Assembly: GCA_900455085.1 (NCBI GenBank)
Contig: UGTZ01000001.1
Span: 3,750,501-3,814,500 of the forward strand
Direction of reading: 5' to 3'
DNA: 64,000 bases
From: Providencia rettgeri
GTDB taxonomy: Bacteria > Pseudomonadota > Gammaproteobacteria > Enterobacterales > Enterobacteriaceae
Shown one piece after another: positions 55,009 through 64,000 of the stretch. The first letter of the stretch is position 1. The number at the start of each line of letters is the position of its first letter. The notes under the pieces were generated by a model. The model searched no databases. It had not been told where the DNA came from and worked only from the letters and a program-made list of their open reading frames with translations. The translations under genes were made by a program, and so were the position numbers.

Positions 55009-56806
55009 GTGCAAACCTTCAATGCCGATTTAGCGATTATCGGGGCCGGGGGCGCAGGCTTACGTGCAGCAATTGCTGCCGCTGAAGCAAATCCCAATAT
55101 CAAGATTGCTCTGGTCTCAAAAGTATACCCAATGCGTAGTCACACTGTGGCCGCAGAGGGGGGATCAGCAGCAGTTACTCAGGCTCATGACTCCTATGAC
55201 TATCATTTTAATGATACTGTAGCTGGGTGGGGACTGGCTGTGTGAGCAAGATGTTGTCGACTATTTTGTCGAACACTGCCCAACAGAAATGACCCAACTA
55301 GAGCTATGGGGCTGCCCGTGGAGCCGTAAACCAGATGGTTCAGTTAACGTTCGCCGTTTTGGTGGAATGAAAATTGAGCGTACGTGGTTTGCTGCTGATA
55401 AAACTGGCTTCCACATGCTCCATACCCTGTTCCAAACTTCATTAAAATATCCACAAATTCAACGTTTTGACGAACATTTTGTTCTCGATATCATTGTTGA
55501 TGAAGGCCAAGTCCGTGGTCTTGTCGCGTTAAATATGATGGAAGGAACAAAAGTCCAGATCCGTGCTAATGCCATCGTGATGGCAACTGGCGGTGCTGGA
55601 CGCGTTTATCGCTACAATACCAATGGCGGTATTGTAACCGGTGATGGTATGGGTATCGCATTCCGCCATGGCGTGCCGCTGCGTGATATGGAATTTGTTC
55701 AATATCACCCAACTGGGTTACCGGGTTCAGGTATCTTAATGACCGAAGGTTGTCGTGGTGAGGGCGGGATCCTTGTCAATAAAGACGGCTATCGCTATCT
55801 GCAAGACTACGGAATGGGGCCTGAAACTCCACTGGGTAAACCTGAAAATAAATATATGGAACTGGGTCCACGTGACAAAGTTTCCCAAGCGTTCTGGCAC
55901 GAATGGCGTGCAGGCCGTACGATCAGCACTCATCGTGGTGATGTCGTCTATCTGGATCTACGTCACCTTGGCGCAGAAAAACTGCATGAGCGTTTACCAT
56001 TTATTTGTGAATTGGCGAAAGCCTACGTAGGTGTTGACCCAGTAACAGACCCAATTCCTGTTCGCCCAACCGCTCACTACACCATGGGTGGTATCGAAAC
56101 GGATCAACGCACAGAAACACGCATCAAAGGCCTATTTGCTGTCGGTGAGTGTTCTTCTGTTGGCTTGCACGGTGCAAACCGTTTAGGTTCTAACTCATTA
56201 GCTGAATTAGTTGTATTTGGTCGTCTGGCAGGTGAAGAAGCCGCTCGCCATGCTGCTGAAGCAACACCAGCCAATGCAAATGCTATCGAAGCCCGTACTC
56301 GTGATATCGAAGCTGACCTCAGCAAACTCATGAACCAAAAAGGGAAAGAGAGCTGGTCGAAGATCCGCGACGAAATGGGTATTTCAATGGAAGAAGGCTG
56401 CGGTATCTACCGTACCCCTGAATTAATGCAAAAAACCGTTGATAAAATTGCTGAGCTGAAAGAACGCTTCAAACACGTCGAAATTACCGACCATAGCAGC
56501 GTATTTAATACTGACCTACTGTACACCATTGAATTAGGCTTTGGCCTTGATGTGGCGGAATGTATGGCTCACTCTGCAATCAACCGTAAAGAATCACGTG
56601 GTGCACACCAACGTCTCGATGAAGGCTGTACTGAGCGTGATGATGTTAATTTCCTTAAACATACTTTGGCATTCTATAACCCAGAGGGCTCCCCTCGTTT
56701 AGAATACAGTGACGTGAAAATCACGAAATCTCAGCCAGCTAAACGTGTTTACGGTGCCGAAGCTGAAGCTCAAGATAAGGCGAAGAAGGAGCAAGCTAAT
56801 GGATGA
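55009..56806 (+). pseudogene. frdA: Fumarate reductase flavoprotein subunit, one one-base shift
   Basis: Catalytic subunit of the membrane complex that reduces fumarate to succinate in anaerobic respiration. GTG start at 55009 after AATGGAGAAG gives MQTFNADLAIIGAGGAGLRAA. The FAD-linked histidine is in RSHTVAAEGGSAAV; then come HPTGLPGSGILMTEGCRGEGG and HGANRLGSNSLAELVVFGR. The frame breaks near 55228, where GGG should be GG to restore AGGDWLCEQD. Everything after is normal to KKEQANG. It is most likely an error, since the rest of the operon is conserved. Confidence 0.95.
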
Positions 56807-57534
56807 TATGAAACACCTAAAAATGGAGATCATGCGTTACAATCCGGAAACGGATAGTGAGCCCCATTTGGTGACGTATGATGTCCCTTACGACGAGCAA
56901 ACTTCTTTGTTAGATGCGTTAGGCTATATCAAAGATAACCTCGCTCCAGACCTGTCTTACCGTTGGTCTTGTCGTATGGCGATTTGTGGTTCTTGCGGCA
57001 TGATGGTGGATAAAGTACCTAAACTGGCGTGTAAAACATTCCTGCGTGAATACCCGCAAGGTATGAAAGTTGAGCCATTAGGTAACTTCCCAATCGAGCG
57101 CGACCTTGTTGTTGATATGACTCACTTTATTGAGCGTTTAGAAGCGATCAAACCGTATATTATCGGTAATGACCGTAAACCTTCTGAAGGCCCAAATAAG
57201 CAAACGCCTGCACAGATGGCCAAATACCATCAATTTTTCAGGCTGTATCAACTGTGGTCTGTGCTATGCAGCTTGCCCACAATTTGGACTGAACCCAGAG
57301 TTCATCGGCCCAGCCGCGATCACATTGGCAGAGCGCTACAATTTAGATAACCGAGACCATGGTGCGAAAGAACGCATGACCTTGTTAAACGGTGACAATG
57401 GTGTCTGGAGCTGTACGTTTGTAGGCTACTGTTCTGAAGTCTGTCCTAAGCATGTCGACCCTGCTGGTGCTATTCAGCAAGGGAAAGTTGCCAGCGCGCA
57501 AGACTTTGTTATCGCCATGCTGAAGCCACGATAA
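56799..57534 (+). pseudogene. frdB: Fumarate reductase iron-sulfur subunit, one one-base shift
   Basis: Iron-sulfur subunit moving electrons from menaquinol to FrdA. It starts in the last codons of frdA (ATG at 56799). It has the 2Fe-2S ligands CRMAICGSCGMMV, then the 4Fe-4S/3Fe-4S motifs CINCGLCYAACP and CTFVGYCSEVCPKHVDP. The frame breaks in the five-T run near 57235, where four Ts restore YHQFSGCINCG. About 244 residues when repaired, as in E. coli. Confidence 0.95.
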
Positions 57535-57548
57535 GGAGAATTGAAGTC

Positions 57549-57944
57549 ATGACTACGAAACGTAAACCCTATGTCAGAGAAATGAAGGGCGACTGGTGGC
57601 AAAAGCTGGGTTTTTACCGCTTTTACATCATGCGTGAAAGTACCTCCGTCCTTCAGGTCTGGTTCAGTATTTTAGTCCTGTATGGGGTATTTGCGCTGAA
57701 AAGCGGTCCAGAATCATGGGCTGGCTTTGTTGGGTTCTTAAGTAACCCAATCATTCTTATCATTAACATTATTACATTGGCTGCGACATTGCTGCATACC
57801 ACGACGTGGTTCAACCTTGCGCCAAAAGCCGTCAGTATTATTGTGAAAGATAAGAAAATGTCTGATGAGCCTATCGTTAAAGGCTTCTGGGCTCTCACGA
57901 TTGTTGTTACGCGGCAATCTTAGCAATCGCATTGTTATTTTAAT
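57549..57944 (+). pseudogene. frdC: Fumarate reductase membrane subunit C, one one-base loss
   Basis: Membrane anchor with quinone site, about 131 residues and three helices, starting MTTKRKPYVREM. The frame as written stops at 57923. One missing G near 57911 (ACGCGGC for ACGGCGGC) restores VVTAAILAIALLF and a stop at 57942-57944. The N-terminal RESTSVLQVWFS and TWFNLAPKAVSIIVKDKKM are typical of FrdC. Confidence 0.92.
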
Positions 57945-57958
57945 CTAAGGAGAATCTG

Positions 57959-58312
57959 ATGAATCTAACGCCTAAACGTTCCGATGAGCCGATTTTCTGG
58001 GGGTTATTTGGTGCAGGTGGTATGTGGAGTGCTGTAATTGGCCCTGCAATCATCATTCTGTTAGGAATTTTAATTCCTCTCGGTGTGGCACCAGAAATGC
58101 TGAGCTATGAGCGCATTATGGCATTTAGCCAAAGCTTTATCGGCCGCGTTTTCTTATTACTGATGATTATTTTGCCAGTTTGGTGTGGTATGCACCGTAT
58201 CCACCATACGCTGCACGACTTTAAAATCCATGTCCCTGCGACAAAATGGGTTTTCTACGGTGGCTCAGCAATCATTAGTGTAATTGCAATTATTGGTGTA
58301 TTTACTCTGTAA
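57959..58312 (+). CDS. frdD: Fumarate reductase membrane subunit D
   Basis: Second membrane anchor, 117 residues, three helices, with KRSDEPIFWGLFGAGGMWSA at the start and the conserved MHRIHHTLHDFKIHVP loop. It is the last gene of frdABCD, 14 bases after frdC. In E. coli ampC follows here; in this window a tetracycline-resistance pair follows instead. Confidence 0.95.
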   Translation: MNLTPKRSDEPIFWGLFGAGGMWSAVIGPAIIILLGILIPLGVAPEMLSYERIMAFSQSFIGRVFLLLMIILPVWCGMHRIHHTLHDFKIHVPATKWVFYGGSAIISVIAIIGVFTL

Positions 58313-58340
58313 ATAATGCAATCACCACATTATTTTAATA

Positions 58341-58378
58341 AAAGGTATGACAGCACATTGTCATACCTTTTCTTTTTT
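58341..58378. terminator. Bidirectional terminator frdD / tetR
   Basis: A 12-bp stem (AAAGGTATGACA with TGTCATACCTTT) with 6-base loop is followed by TCTTTTTT. It ends frdABCD and lies at the converging end of tetR. Confidence 0.9.
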
Positions 58379-58979
58379 AGGGCTTAAAGCCTCGAATAAG
58401 TGATTCTAAACCCAAACAAAAATGCTTCTGTTCCATCATCATTATCCATGATTTGAATAGCTTCTTTTAATAACAATGGCATCGCTCCGTCTTGTTCAAC
58501 ATCTCTCTCACCCATTGCTGCCAAATGTTCTTGCTGCTCAAGTACTGAACCTAATGTAAAGTGCCCCACTGCACTCACTGCGTAAAGGCCACTTTTTAAT
58601 GAAAAACCGCTATCAATCATAAACTGCAATTGTTTTTCCACCGTGGCGTATTGCTCTGCACTAGGCCGCGTGCCTAAATGTACCTTTGCCCCATCACGGT
58701 AGCTAAGTAAGGCACGACGAAAATTTAATGCATTATGGCGCAAGAACTCCTGCCACGTTTCACCTTCAACCAGGTAATGGATGGCCATGATGTCGTTTTA
58801 GCATTTCAACCCGATAATGCATCCAACAATGCGCGCTTGTTCTTCACATGCCAATACAGTGTGGGTTGCTCAACCCCGAGCTTTTGAGCCAATTTTCGCG
58901 TTGTCAGTCCTTCCATTCCCACTTCATTCAGCAAATCTAGTGCAGCCGTAATAATGGTTTCTTTATCCAATCTTGCCAT
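58377..58979 (-). pseudogene. tetR: Tetracycline repressor TetR, three one-base shifts
   Basis: Repressor that leaves tet operators when Mg-tetracycline binds. From 58979 it reads MARLDKETIITAALDLLNEVG, then the helix-turn-helix LTTRKLAQKLGVEQPTLYWHVKNKRALLDAL. The core has RRALLSYRDGAKVHLGTRP and SAVGHFTLGSVLEQQEH. Shifts: an extra G near 58811, an extra G near 58775, an extra T near 58408. With these removed it ends LESLIRGFKP at 58377, 200 residues, like class D. The class cannot be fixed. It is divergent from tetA across two operators. Confidence 0.88.
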
Positions 58980-59005
58980 CGCTTTCCCCTTAATTTTCTA
59001 TTGAC

Positions 59006-59052
59006 ACTCTATCACTGATAGGGATACATTCCAAATCTATCAATGATAGAGA
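59006..59052. promoter_or_regulatory. Two tet operators between tetR and tetA
   Basis: CTATCACTGATAG (59009-59021) and CTATCAATGATAG (59037-59049) are the two 13-base palindrome cores of TetR operators. They lie 28 bases apart, as in classical tet control regions. A TTGACA-like -35 begins at 59001. Confidence 0.95.
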
Positions 59053-59060
59053 AATGAATA

Positions 59061-60257
59061 ATGAATAAATTTGCGATCACTGCATTAACGATCACCGCCC
59101 TTGATGCTATGGGGATCGGTTTGATCATGCCTGTTTTACCAGCCTTACTCCGTGAGTATGTGACGCTAGAAAACTTGGCAAATCATTACGGTATCTTGCT
59201 GGCTTTGTACTCCATCATGCAGGTATTTTTTGCCCCAATACTGGGCAGATGGTCTGATAAATTCGGTCGCAAGCCTATTTTGTTGATCTCCCTTGCAGGA
59301 GCCGTACTGGACTACAGTTTATTGACTTTATCGAGCTCACTTTGGATGCTGTATTTAGGCCGTTTAATTTCAGGGATCACTGGCGCAACAGGCGCCGTAG
59401 CGGCTTCTGTTATTGCCGACAACACTGCCCCCACAAGAACGCACTAAATGGTTTGGGCGATTAGGCGCAGCATTTGGCGTGGGGTTAATCGCCGGCCCTG
59501 CGATTGGGGGCTTTGCAGGGCAATTTTCCCCACATTTACCTTTTGTTATTGCGGCTATTTTGAATGCGTGCTCTTTTGTCGTGATCTGGCTTATTTTTAA
59601 AAATAAAAATGCCATACAGAATGATCAAAATGAAACTGTAGAGCTGTCAGTTCCCTTCATACAGCTGATAAAACCCGTTATTTTGCTACTTTTTGTCTTT
59701 TTTATGGCACAGTTAATTGGTCAGATCCCTGCAACAACCTGGGTGCTATTTACCGAAAATCGCTTCCAATGGAATAGTGTGCAAGTTGGTTATCTTTGGC
59801 GGGCTTAGGCGTTATGCATGCCCTATTCCAAGCTTTTATTGCTGGAGCCATTGACAAAAAATTCAATGAAAAGGTAACAATCATTGTCGGCTTTGTCGCA
59901 GACGGAAGCGCATTTATTATTTTGTCATTACTCACCGAAGGTTGGATGATTTACCCTACATTAATCTTACTCGCCGGTGGTAGTATTGCATTACCAGCAC
60001 TACAAGGGTTAATGTCAGCTCAAGTTAATCAAGCTAACCAAGGTAAATTACAAGGGATTTTAGTCAGTTTAACCAATGCCACAGGGGTTATTGGCCCATT
60101 ATTATTTAGCTTTATTTTTGGCCTTACACTGGCAAATTGGGACGGCTGGGTGTGGCTAATTGGCGCGATAATGTATATTTTCTTGATCGTATTTATTTTA
60201 TCTTTTTATAGAAGTAGCAGACAGATAGTTAAAATAGTGACACGACCAGCAAGCTAA
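59061..60257 (+). pseudogene. tetA: Tetracycline efflux pump TetA family, two one-base shifts
   Basis: Twelve-helix MFS antiporter that exports Mg-tetracycline for protons. It opens MNKFAITALTITALDAMGIGLIMPVLP and has motif A in GRWSDKFGRKPILL, then GRLISGITGATGAVAASVIAD. It is nearest in wording to classes B and D, but distinct from both as I remember them. Breaks: five Cs near 59430 that should be four, and a lost T near 59797 (TATCTTTGG for TATTCTTTGG). About 398 residues when repaired, ending VKIVTRPAS. With repaired tetR and both operators it would be an inducible resistance unit. Confidence 0.9.
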
Positions 60258-60335
60258 ATTTTAGCATATGAATATTAAATGCTATGATATCCCTATCAGA
60301 TTTGCTTTTGGTACATGACGTTAAGAGATATTTCA

Positions 60336-60917
60336 ATGACAATACAGCCTAAAAACCAAGAACAAAACCTGCGGAAGAAAGGCTTGATGACTTAATGAAC
60401 GCAGCAGAAAACCTTTTTCTTTCCAAAGGTTTTGTCAATACTACGGTTAGCGAAATTGTCTTATCTGCGGATGTTGCAAAAGGGACCTTTTATCACTACT
60501 TCCAGTCAAAAAATGACATTATGGAAGCCTTACGCTCTCGCTATATGGATTGGTATCTAAGCCACATTCAATCTGCTTTAGATTCGCAAAAAAGTGCATC
60601 TGCCAAACTCAAATCATGGTGTGAAAATAGCATTAAATACTATGTTTGAAAAACAAAATATTCACGACATGCTATTTCATGACGAATACCACGGACGCAG
60701 TAATGATCATGAAACTCGTGCAGTTGAACAGATTAAAGCTATTTTAGCTTTTGGTGAGAAAAACAAAGCATGGCCAGAATTGCCACATGAATTGATGGCG
60801 ACAATGATTTATCACTCCATGCATGCTGCTGTTGATAATTTAGCCAATAGTACTGAGTATGATCAATATACTTTGGGTGAGATCCTATACCAGCGATTCA
60901 GCCAATTGATCAACTAA
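60336..60917 (+). pseudogene. TetR/AcrR-family regulator, two frame breaks
   Basis: A different TetR-fold repressor of about 193 residues. The N-terminus MTIQPKNQEQ is in one frame. The helix-turn-helix (AENLFLSKGFVNTTVSEIVLSADVAKGTFYHYFQSKNDIMEALR) is in the next; read it as three overlapping short pieces. The ligand domain (NTMFEKQNIHDMLFHDEYHGR, HAAVDNLANST) is in a third. Breaks fall in A runs near 60367 and 60625. No obvious target lies beside it, though tetA is directly upstream and the MFS gene converges on it. Function unknown. Confidence 0.75.
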
Positions 60918-61058
60918 CACATTTAATACTGGGTTTTATTTTTTCATCCGAAAAATTTTTGTATACCCAATAGGGTAGCAATCTTATTTTCTATTACTAT
61001 AGCTCTATAATTTATGATGATTTCCCCCCCTAACGGGGGGATTAAATCATGGTTAACA

Positions 61059-62246
61059 CTAAGCAGGATTTGGTTTTGGCAAACAAGCAGATACAAAGTA
61101 AAAAAGCCCACAAACCGCAATAAATAGCCCAACATAACCTAAGTTAAAGTGACTTAAATAACTGACAATTAGAGGGGTTGATCCCACCGATAGATGCAGC
61201 TGCACTATTATAACCAACACCTAATATTGTTGCCTGTCCGTCAGATTTATCCATCAGTACCGCTGATAAATTACACAATATCATCGCTGAGTATGCAGAC
61301 ATAACGACTTGAGCAAAAAAAACTAGAAGCAAATTACCTATTTGTAATAAAAAATAAAGTGGCGCTGAAAACAATACCATCCCAATAACGCCTATATCAA
61401 AAACAAATTTAGCCGAACCATACTTATCTGTTAACCAACCACATATCATCATAAAAACTAGCAATAAACCGGATGAAAATATTTCATAATAATTTTTTAT
61501 CTCATCTATCTTTAATTGTTGAATAATTAGTGAGGTTGACAAACTTTGAGAGTAAAAAGTGACAGTTCCAGGAATAGTAAATAAGAACACCAAAATTACA
61601 CGATACCAACTAAATATCGTTTTTTTATCTAATTCATTTTTATAATTAGGTAATTTAGCTCTAAACCAAAAACTAATTAAAATATTAATTAAACCAATTA
61701 ATAATGGGATCCTCCACCCAATTGACTGCATAGTATCTTCAGATAACGAATTCTTTTAGTATAAAAACGATAGCTAATGATGCAATGACCCCACACAAAG
61801 AACTACCAACAATAATTGACGAAACTCTAGATCGAATATTTCCATCTAAATCCTTAAATAAATATGTAATTAGAGAGGGAAATTCACCTGCGAAGCTAAA
61901 AGAAAGAGCCAATTGTAAAATTAATATCACTAATGGCGTATAGTTCCCTAATAATTCAATGGGTAACAGTGCCATCATTAATGTTGCCGTACCGGTTATC
62001 AAGCTTGTTAATACTAGGGCTGACTTTTTTCCTACCGTATCAGCATAGCGGCCGATAACATATCCGCCTAAAGGGCGGATTAAAAAACGTAATGCAAAGA
62101 TACCCCATACCATTTCTGTCGCTTGAGAATAACCTAATTTAGTTAATTCAATACTTAAAATAAGTAGATATAGCTGCAAAAACTGCAATATCATAGTATT
62201 CCAAAGCATTACCAGCTACAGCACCCAACCTAAATTTCCATTTCAT
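61059..62246 (-). pseudogene. MFS transporter, metabolite:proton symporter type, three one-base shifts
   Basis: Twelve-helix transporter of about 395 residues. It reads MKWKFRLGAVAGNALEYYDIAVFAAIS from 62246, with RFLIRPLGGYVIGRYADTVGKK as motif A, typical of the MHS group (citrate, alpha-ketoglutarate, betaine, shikimate carriers). Breaks: an extra T near 62165, an extra A near 61739, and an extra C near 61178. Repaired, it ends FVSACLPKPNPA at 61059. The AT content is higher than in the core genes. Substrate unknown. Regulator-like genes lie upstream in the same direction. Confidence 0.75.
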
Positions 62247-62297
62247 TTTTATCCCTTTTCTATTAATGACTTTCCTTGTAGAGAAATATTCTGTCCT

Positions 62298-63081
62298 TTA
62301 GGGATAACTCACCAGAGACTCCAAACAAGCAAGAGTAATACCATTTTCTTTTAAAGCCTTAAATAACCCGCTAGGTGAAGAGTAAGAGCAACCTAGTTTT
62401 TCCTTAATACGTTGAATACGCTTATTTTCTGTCGCTTCTGAACAATCTTGCATATAGCTAATTTCCTTTACCCGACAATGTGACAATAATAATGCGGATA
62501 GTTATTATTTCTTTACGGGTAAAACGAATATTACCAAAGCGCATATAAGGGTGAATATCTAAAGGTTCAAGCTCTTGTTCACTAAGTTTGTTAATTATAT
62601 TCACTGGGAATTTAATTTCTTCACGCAATGGTTAAATAGCATAATTATCTTTGTCTTTTTTCCATGATTCATATGCGAAATCTATAATCGTTGGCCTACA
62701 TTTATAAAGTGATATCATATCATTTAGTGAAATTTTCTTTCTAGAATTAATGGACGTAATTTCATATACATTTCCATACTTAGCACAAAAATCAATTTTC
62801 AATTCCCTTTTCTTGGTTTTTGCTAATGTATTTACAAAGCTTTCCGAGTAATTACTCCAGTATTGAACCCCTGGAGATAACCGTTCACTTAAACGTAAAT
62901 CTAAATCAGCATTCCAATAAATAAGCAGCCATTCGTAATTGTTTGACATAATACTCACTTGCTTATTGCTAAGATCAACTCTAGTTATGGATAAATCTAT
63001 ATCATTCCAATTGAAATACTTTGAAAAAAGGTTTGTTAAATTAGAACAGGATTTTTCTAATAAATTATTTTCTATATCCAT
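62298..63081 (-). pseudogene. LuxR-type regulator, decayed tandem copy
   Basis: Second copy of the regulator at the right edge. It starts MDIENNLLEKSCSNLTNLF at 63081. It has the same N-terminal domain (WNDIDLSITRVDL, YEWLLIYWNADLDLRLSERL) and the same helix-turn-helix and ending, LACLESLVSYP. It is broken by an in-frame TAA near 62632 where the sister has TTA, and by one extra C near 62502. The stop comes from a substitution in an otherwise continuous frame, so true decay is likelier here than elsewhere. The N-terminal domain is not one I can name. Confidence 0.75.
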
Positions 63082-63242
63082 ACACTATCCTTAATTTGAT
63101 TATTTTTTAAATTATTAGATTAAAATTAATACTTTTAAAAAACAGTATACTTATTAGCATCTGGAAGTTAATGAATTAAAGGCTCCACATCCCTACTCTC
63201 AATTAGGTTAATAATTCAATACGTTAAAATAGATATTTTAAA

Positions 63243-63998
63243 TTAAGGGTAACTTACCAGAGACTCCAGACAAGCAAGGGTAATGCCATTTTCTTTTAAT
63301 GCCTGAAATAAACCGCTAGGTGAAGTATAAGAGCAACCTAATTTTTCCTTAATACGTTGAATACGTTTATTTTCAGTCGCTTCCGAACAACCTTGGATAT
63401 AACTAATTTCCTTTACCCGGCAATGTGATAATAGTAATCGGATAGTCATCATTTCTTTACGGGTAAAACGAATATTACCAAAACGCATGTAGTGGTGAGC
63501 ATCTAAAATATCTCGGTTATTATCTTCAATTTTTTGAGATAAGCTTATGTCAGCCCTAAGTGGTAAAATAATATTTTCATTATCTTTCCAGGCATGTTGG
63601 GAGTAATCAGAAATAACTGCTCTTAATTTATAGAGTTCTAATAATTCATTACTTGTAAATTTTTTTCTTGAATTTATTGAGGTAATTTCATATATACCAC
63701 CATATTGGGTACAAAAATCCACCTTCATTTCTTTCTTATCTGTTTTAGATAATGTTTTTTGGAATGCGGCAGAGTAATTATTCCAATATTGAATACCGGG
63801 GGTTAATCGTTCCTTTACTTTTTTATCTAGGTCATCATCCCAAAACATTAAAACCCACTCATAGTGATTTGAAATAACTTTTACCACGTTATTTGTTACA
63901 TCCACTCTACTGTAAGTCACATCCATATCATTCCAATCGAAATATTTTAAAAACTTATCACCAAAACCAGAACAAGACAGTTCTAAGTGTTTATTTTC
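63243..63998 (-). CDS. LuxR-type regulator, intact copy, 5' end outside window
   Basis: Transcription regulator of about 255 residues, lacking only its first two or three codons (by comparison with the sister copy, M-D-I). The N-terminal domain of about 130 residues has WNDMDVTYSRVDVT, YEWVLMFWDDDLDKKVKERL and EITSINSRKKF, and may be PAS-like. The C-terminal LuxR-type helix-turn-helix is FTRKEMMTIRLLLSHCRVKEI followed by SEATENKRIQRIKEKLGC. An ATG at 63926 would start inside the domain and is not the real start. Target genes unknown; the MFS gene two genes downstream is a candidate. Confidence 0.7.
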   Translation of the reverse strand, partial: ENKHLELSCSGFGDKFLKYFDWNDMDVTYSRVDVTNNVVKVISNHYEWVLMFWDDDLDKKVKERLTPGIQYWNNYSAAFQKTLSKTDKKEMKVDFCTQYGGIYEITSINSRKKFTSNELLELYKLRAVISDYSQHAWKDNENIILPLRADISLSQKIEDNNRDILDAHHYMRFGNIRFTRKEMMTIRLLLSHCRVKEISYIQGCSEATENKRIQRIKEKLGCSYTSPSGLFQALKENGITLACLESLVSYP

Positions 63999-64000
63999 AA

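Noticed and set aside
61028..61042. C-run and G-run inverted repeat (CCCCCC TAAC GGGGGG) as a terminator
   Set aside because: It lies past the MFS stop but has no T-run on either strand, and the homopolymer lengths are doubtful in this error-rich part.
60944..61135. A separate 63-residue leftward gene after the MFS transporter
   Set aside because: It is another frame of the transporter's own C-terminal coding region, beyond a one-base shift.

Overview
The window looks like part of the chromosome of a Morganellaceae enterobacterium, most likely Providencia. Gene order matches the enteric core (panF-prmA-dusB-fis; livKHMGF-panM-rpoH-ftsXEY-rsmD-zntA-tusA-yhhQ; glpABC/glpTQ; epmA/frdABCD), the DNA is AT-rich, tryptophanase is of the Proteus/Providencia type, and two ERIC elements are present. 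This is inferred from remembered family sequences; no search was run.

Layout. 0-3.9 kb: panF (5' cut), prmA, dusB-fis. 3.9-9 kb: a frameshifted chemoreceptor, then a Fur-box TonB-dependent receptor with its own TonB. 9-12.2 kb: tnaCAB, including a tnaC leader peptide found by eye. 12.3-17 kb: a three-lipoprotein CsgG/DUF4810/DUF799 operon and a two-gene membrane operon of unknown function. 17.2-27.7 kb: a histidine-type catabolic island with the repressor HutC and a left-pointing operon of urocanase, class III CoA-transferase, acyl-CoA dehydrogenase, NCS1 permease, EtfB, EtfA and ETF:quinone oxidoreductase. Three TGTATATACA-like sites lie upstream of urocanase. 28-33 kb: branched-chain amino acid ABC transporter. 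33-46 kb: panM, gloA2, rpoH, ftsXEY (FtsY carries eight 17-residue repeats), rsmD, small membrane genes, zntA with a MerR-type promoter, an Rpn nuclease, tusA, and yhhQ behind a preQ1-I-like riboswitch. 46-58 kb: glycerol-3-phosphate and fumarate reductase genes. 58-64 kb: a tetR/tetA pair with two tet operators, a second TetR-family regulator, an MFS transporter and a tandem pair of LuxR-type regulators, one of them decayed.

How the genes work together. The most interesting unit is the hut-like island. Urocanase is present without HutH, HutI or HutG, but is joined to a CoA-transferase, an acyl-CoA dehydrogenase and a full route for electrons to the quinone pool. The simplest reading is a pathway that activates a saturated imidazole acid such as imidazolepropionate, oxidises it to urocanoyl-CoA and feeds urocanate into histidine catabolism. 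This is an inference. The glp and frd blocks together suit anaerobic glycerol-3-phosphate oxidation with fumarate as acceptor.

Quality caveat. Many conserved genes (glpT, glpQ, epmA, frdA, frdB, frdC, tetR, tetA, ftsY start, the chemoreceptor, the MFS gene) carry single-base shifts, mostly in short homopolymers. Most are probably sequence errors, so 'pseudogene' below usually means 'broken as written'.
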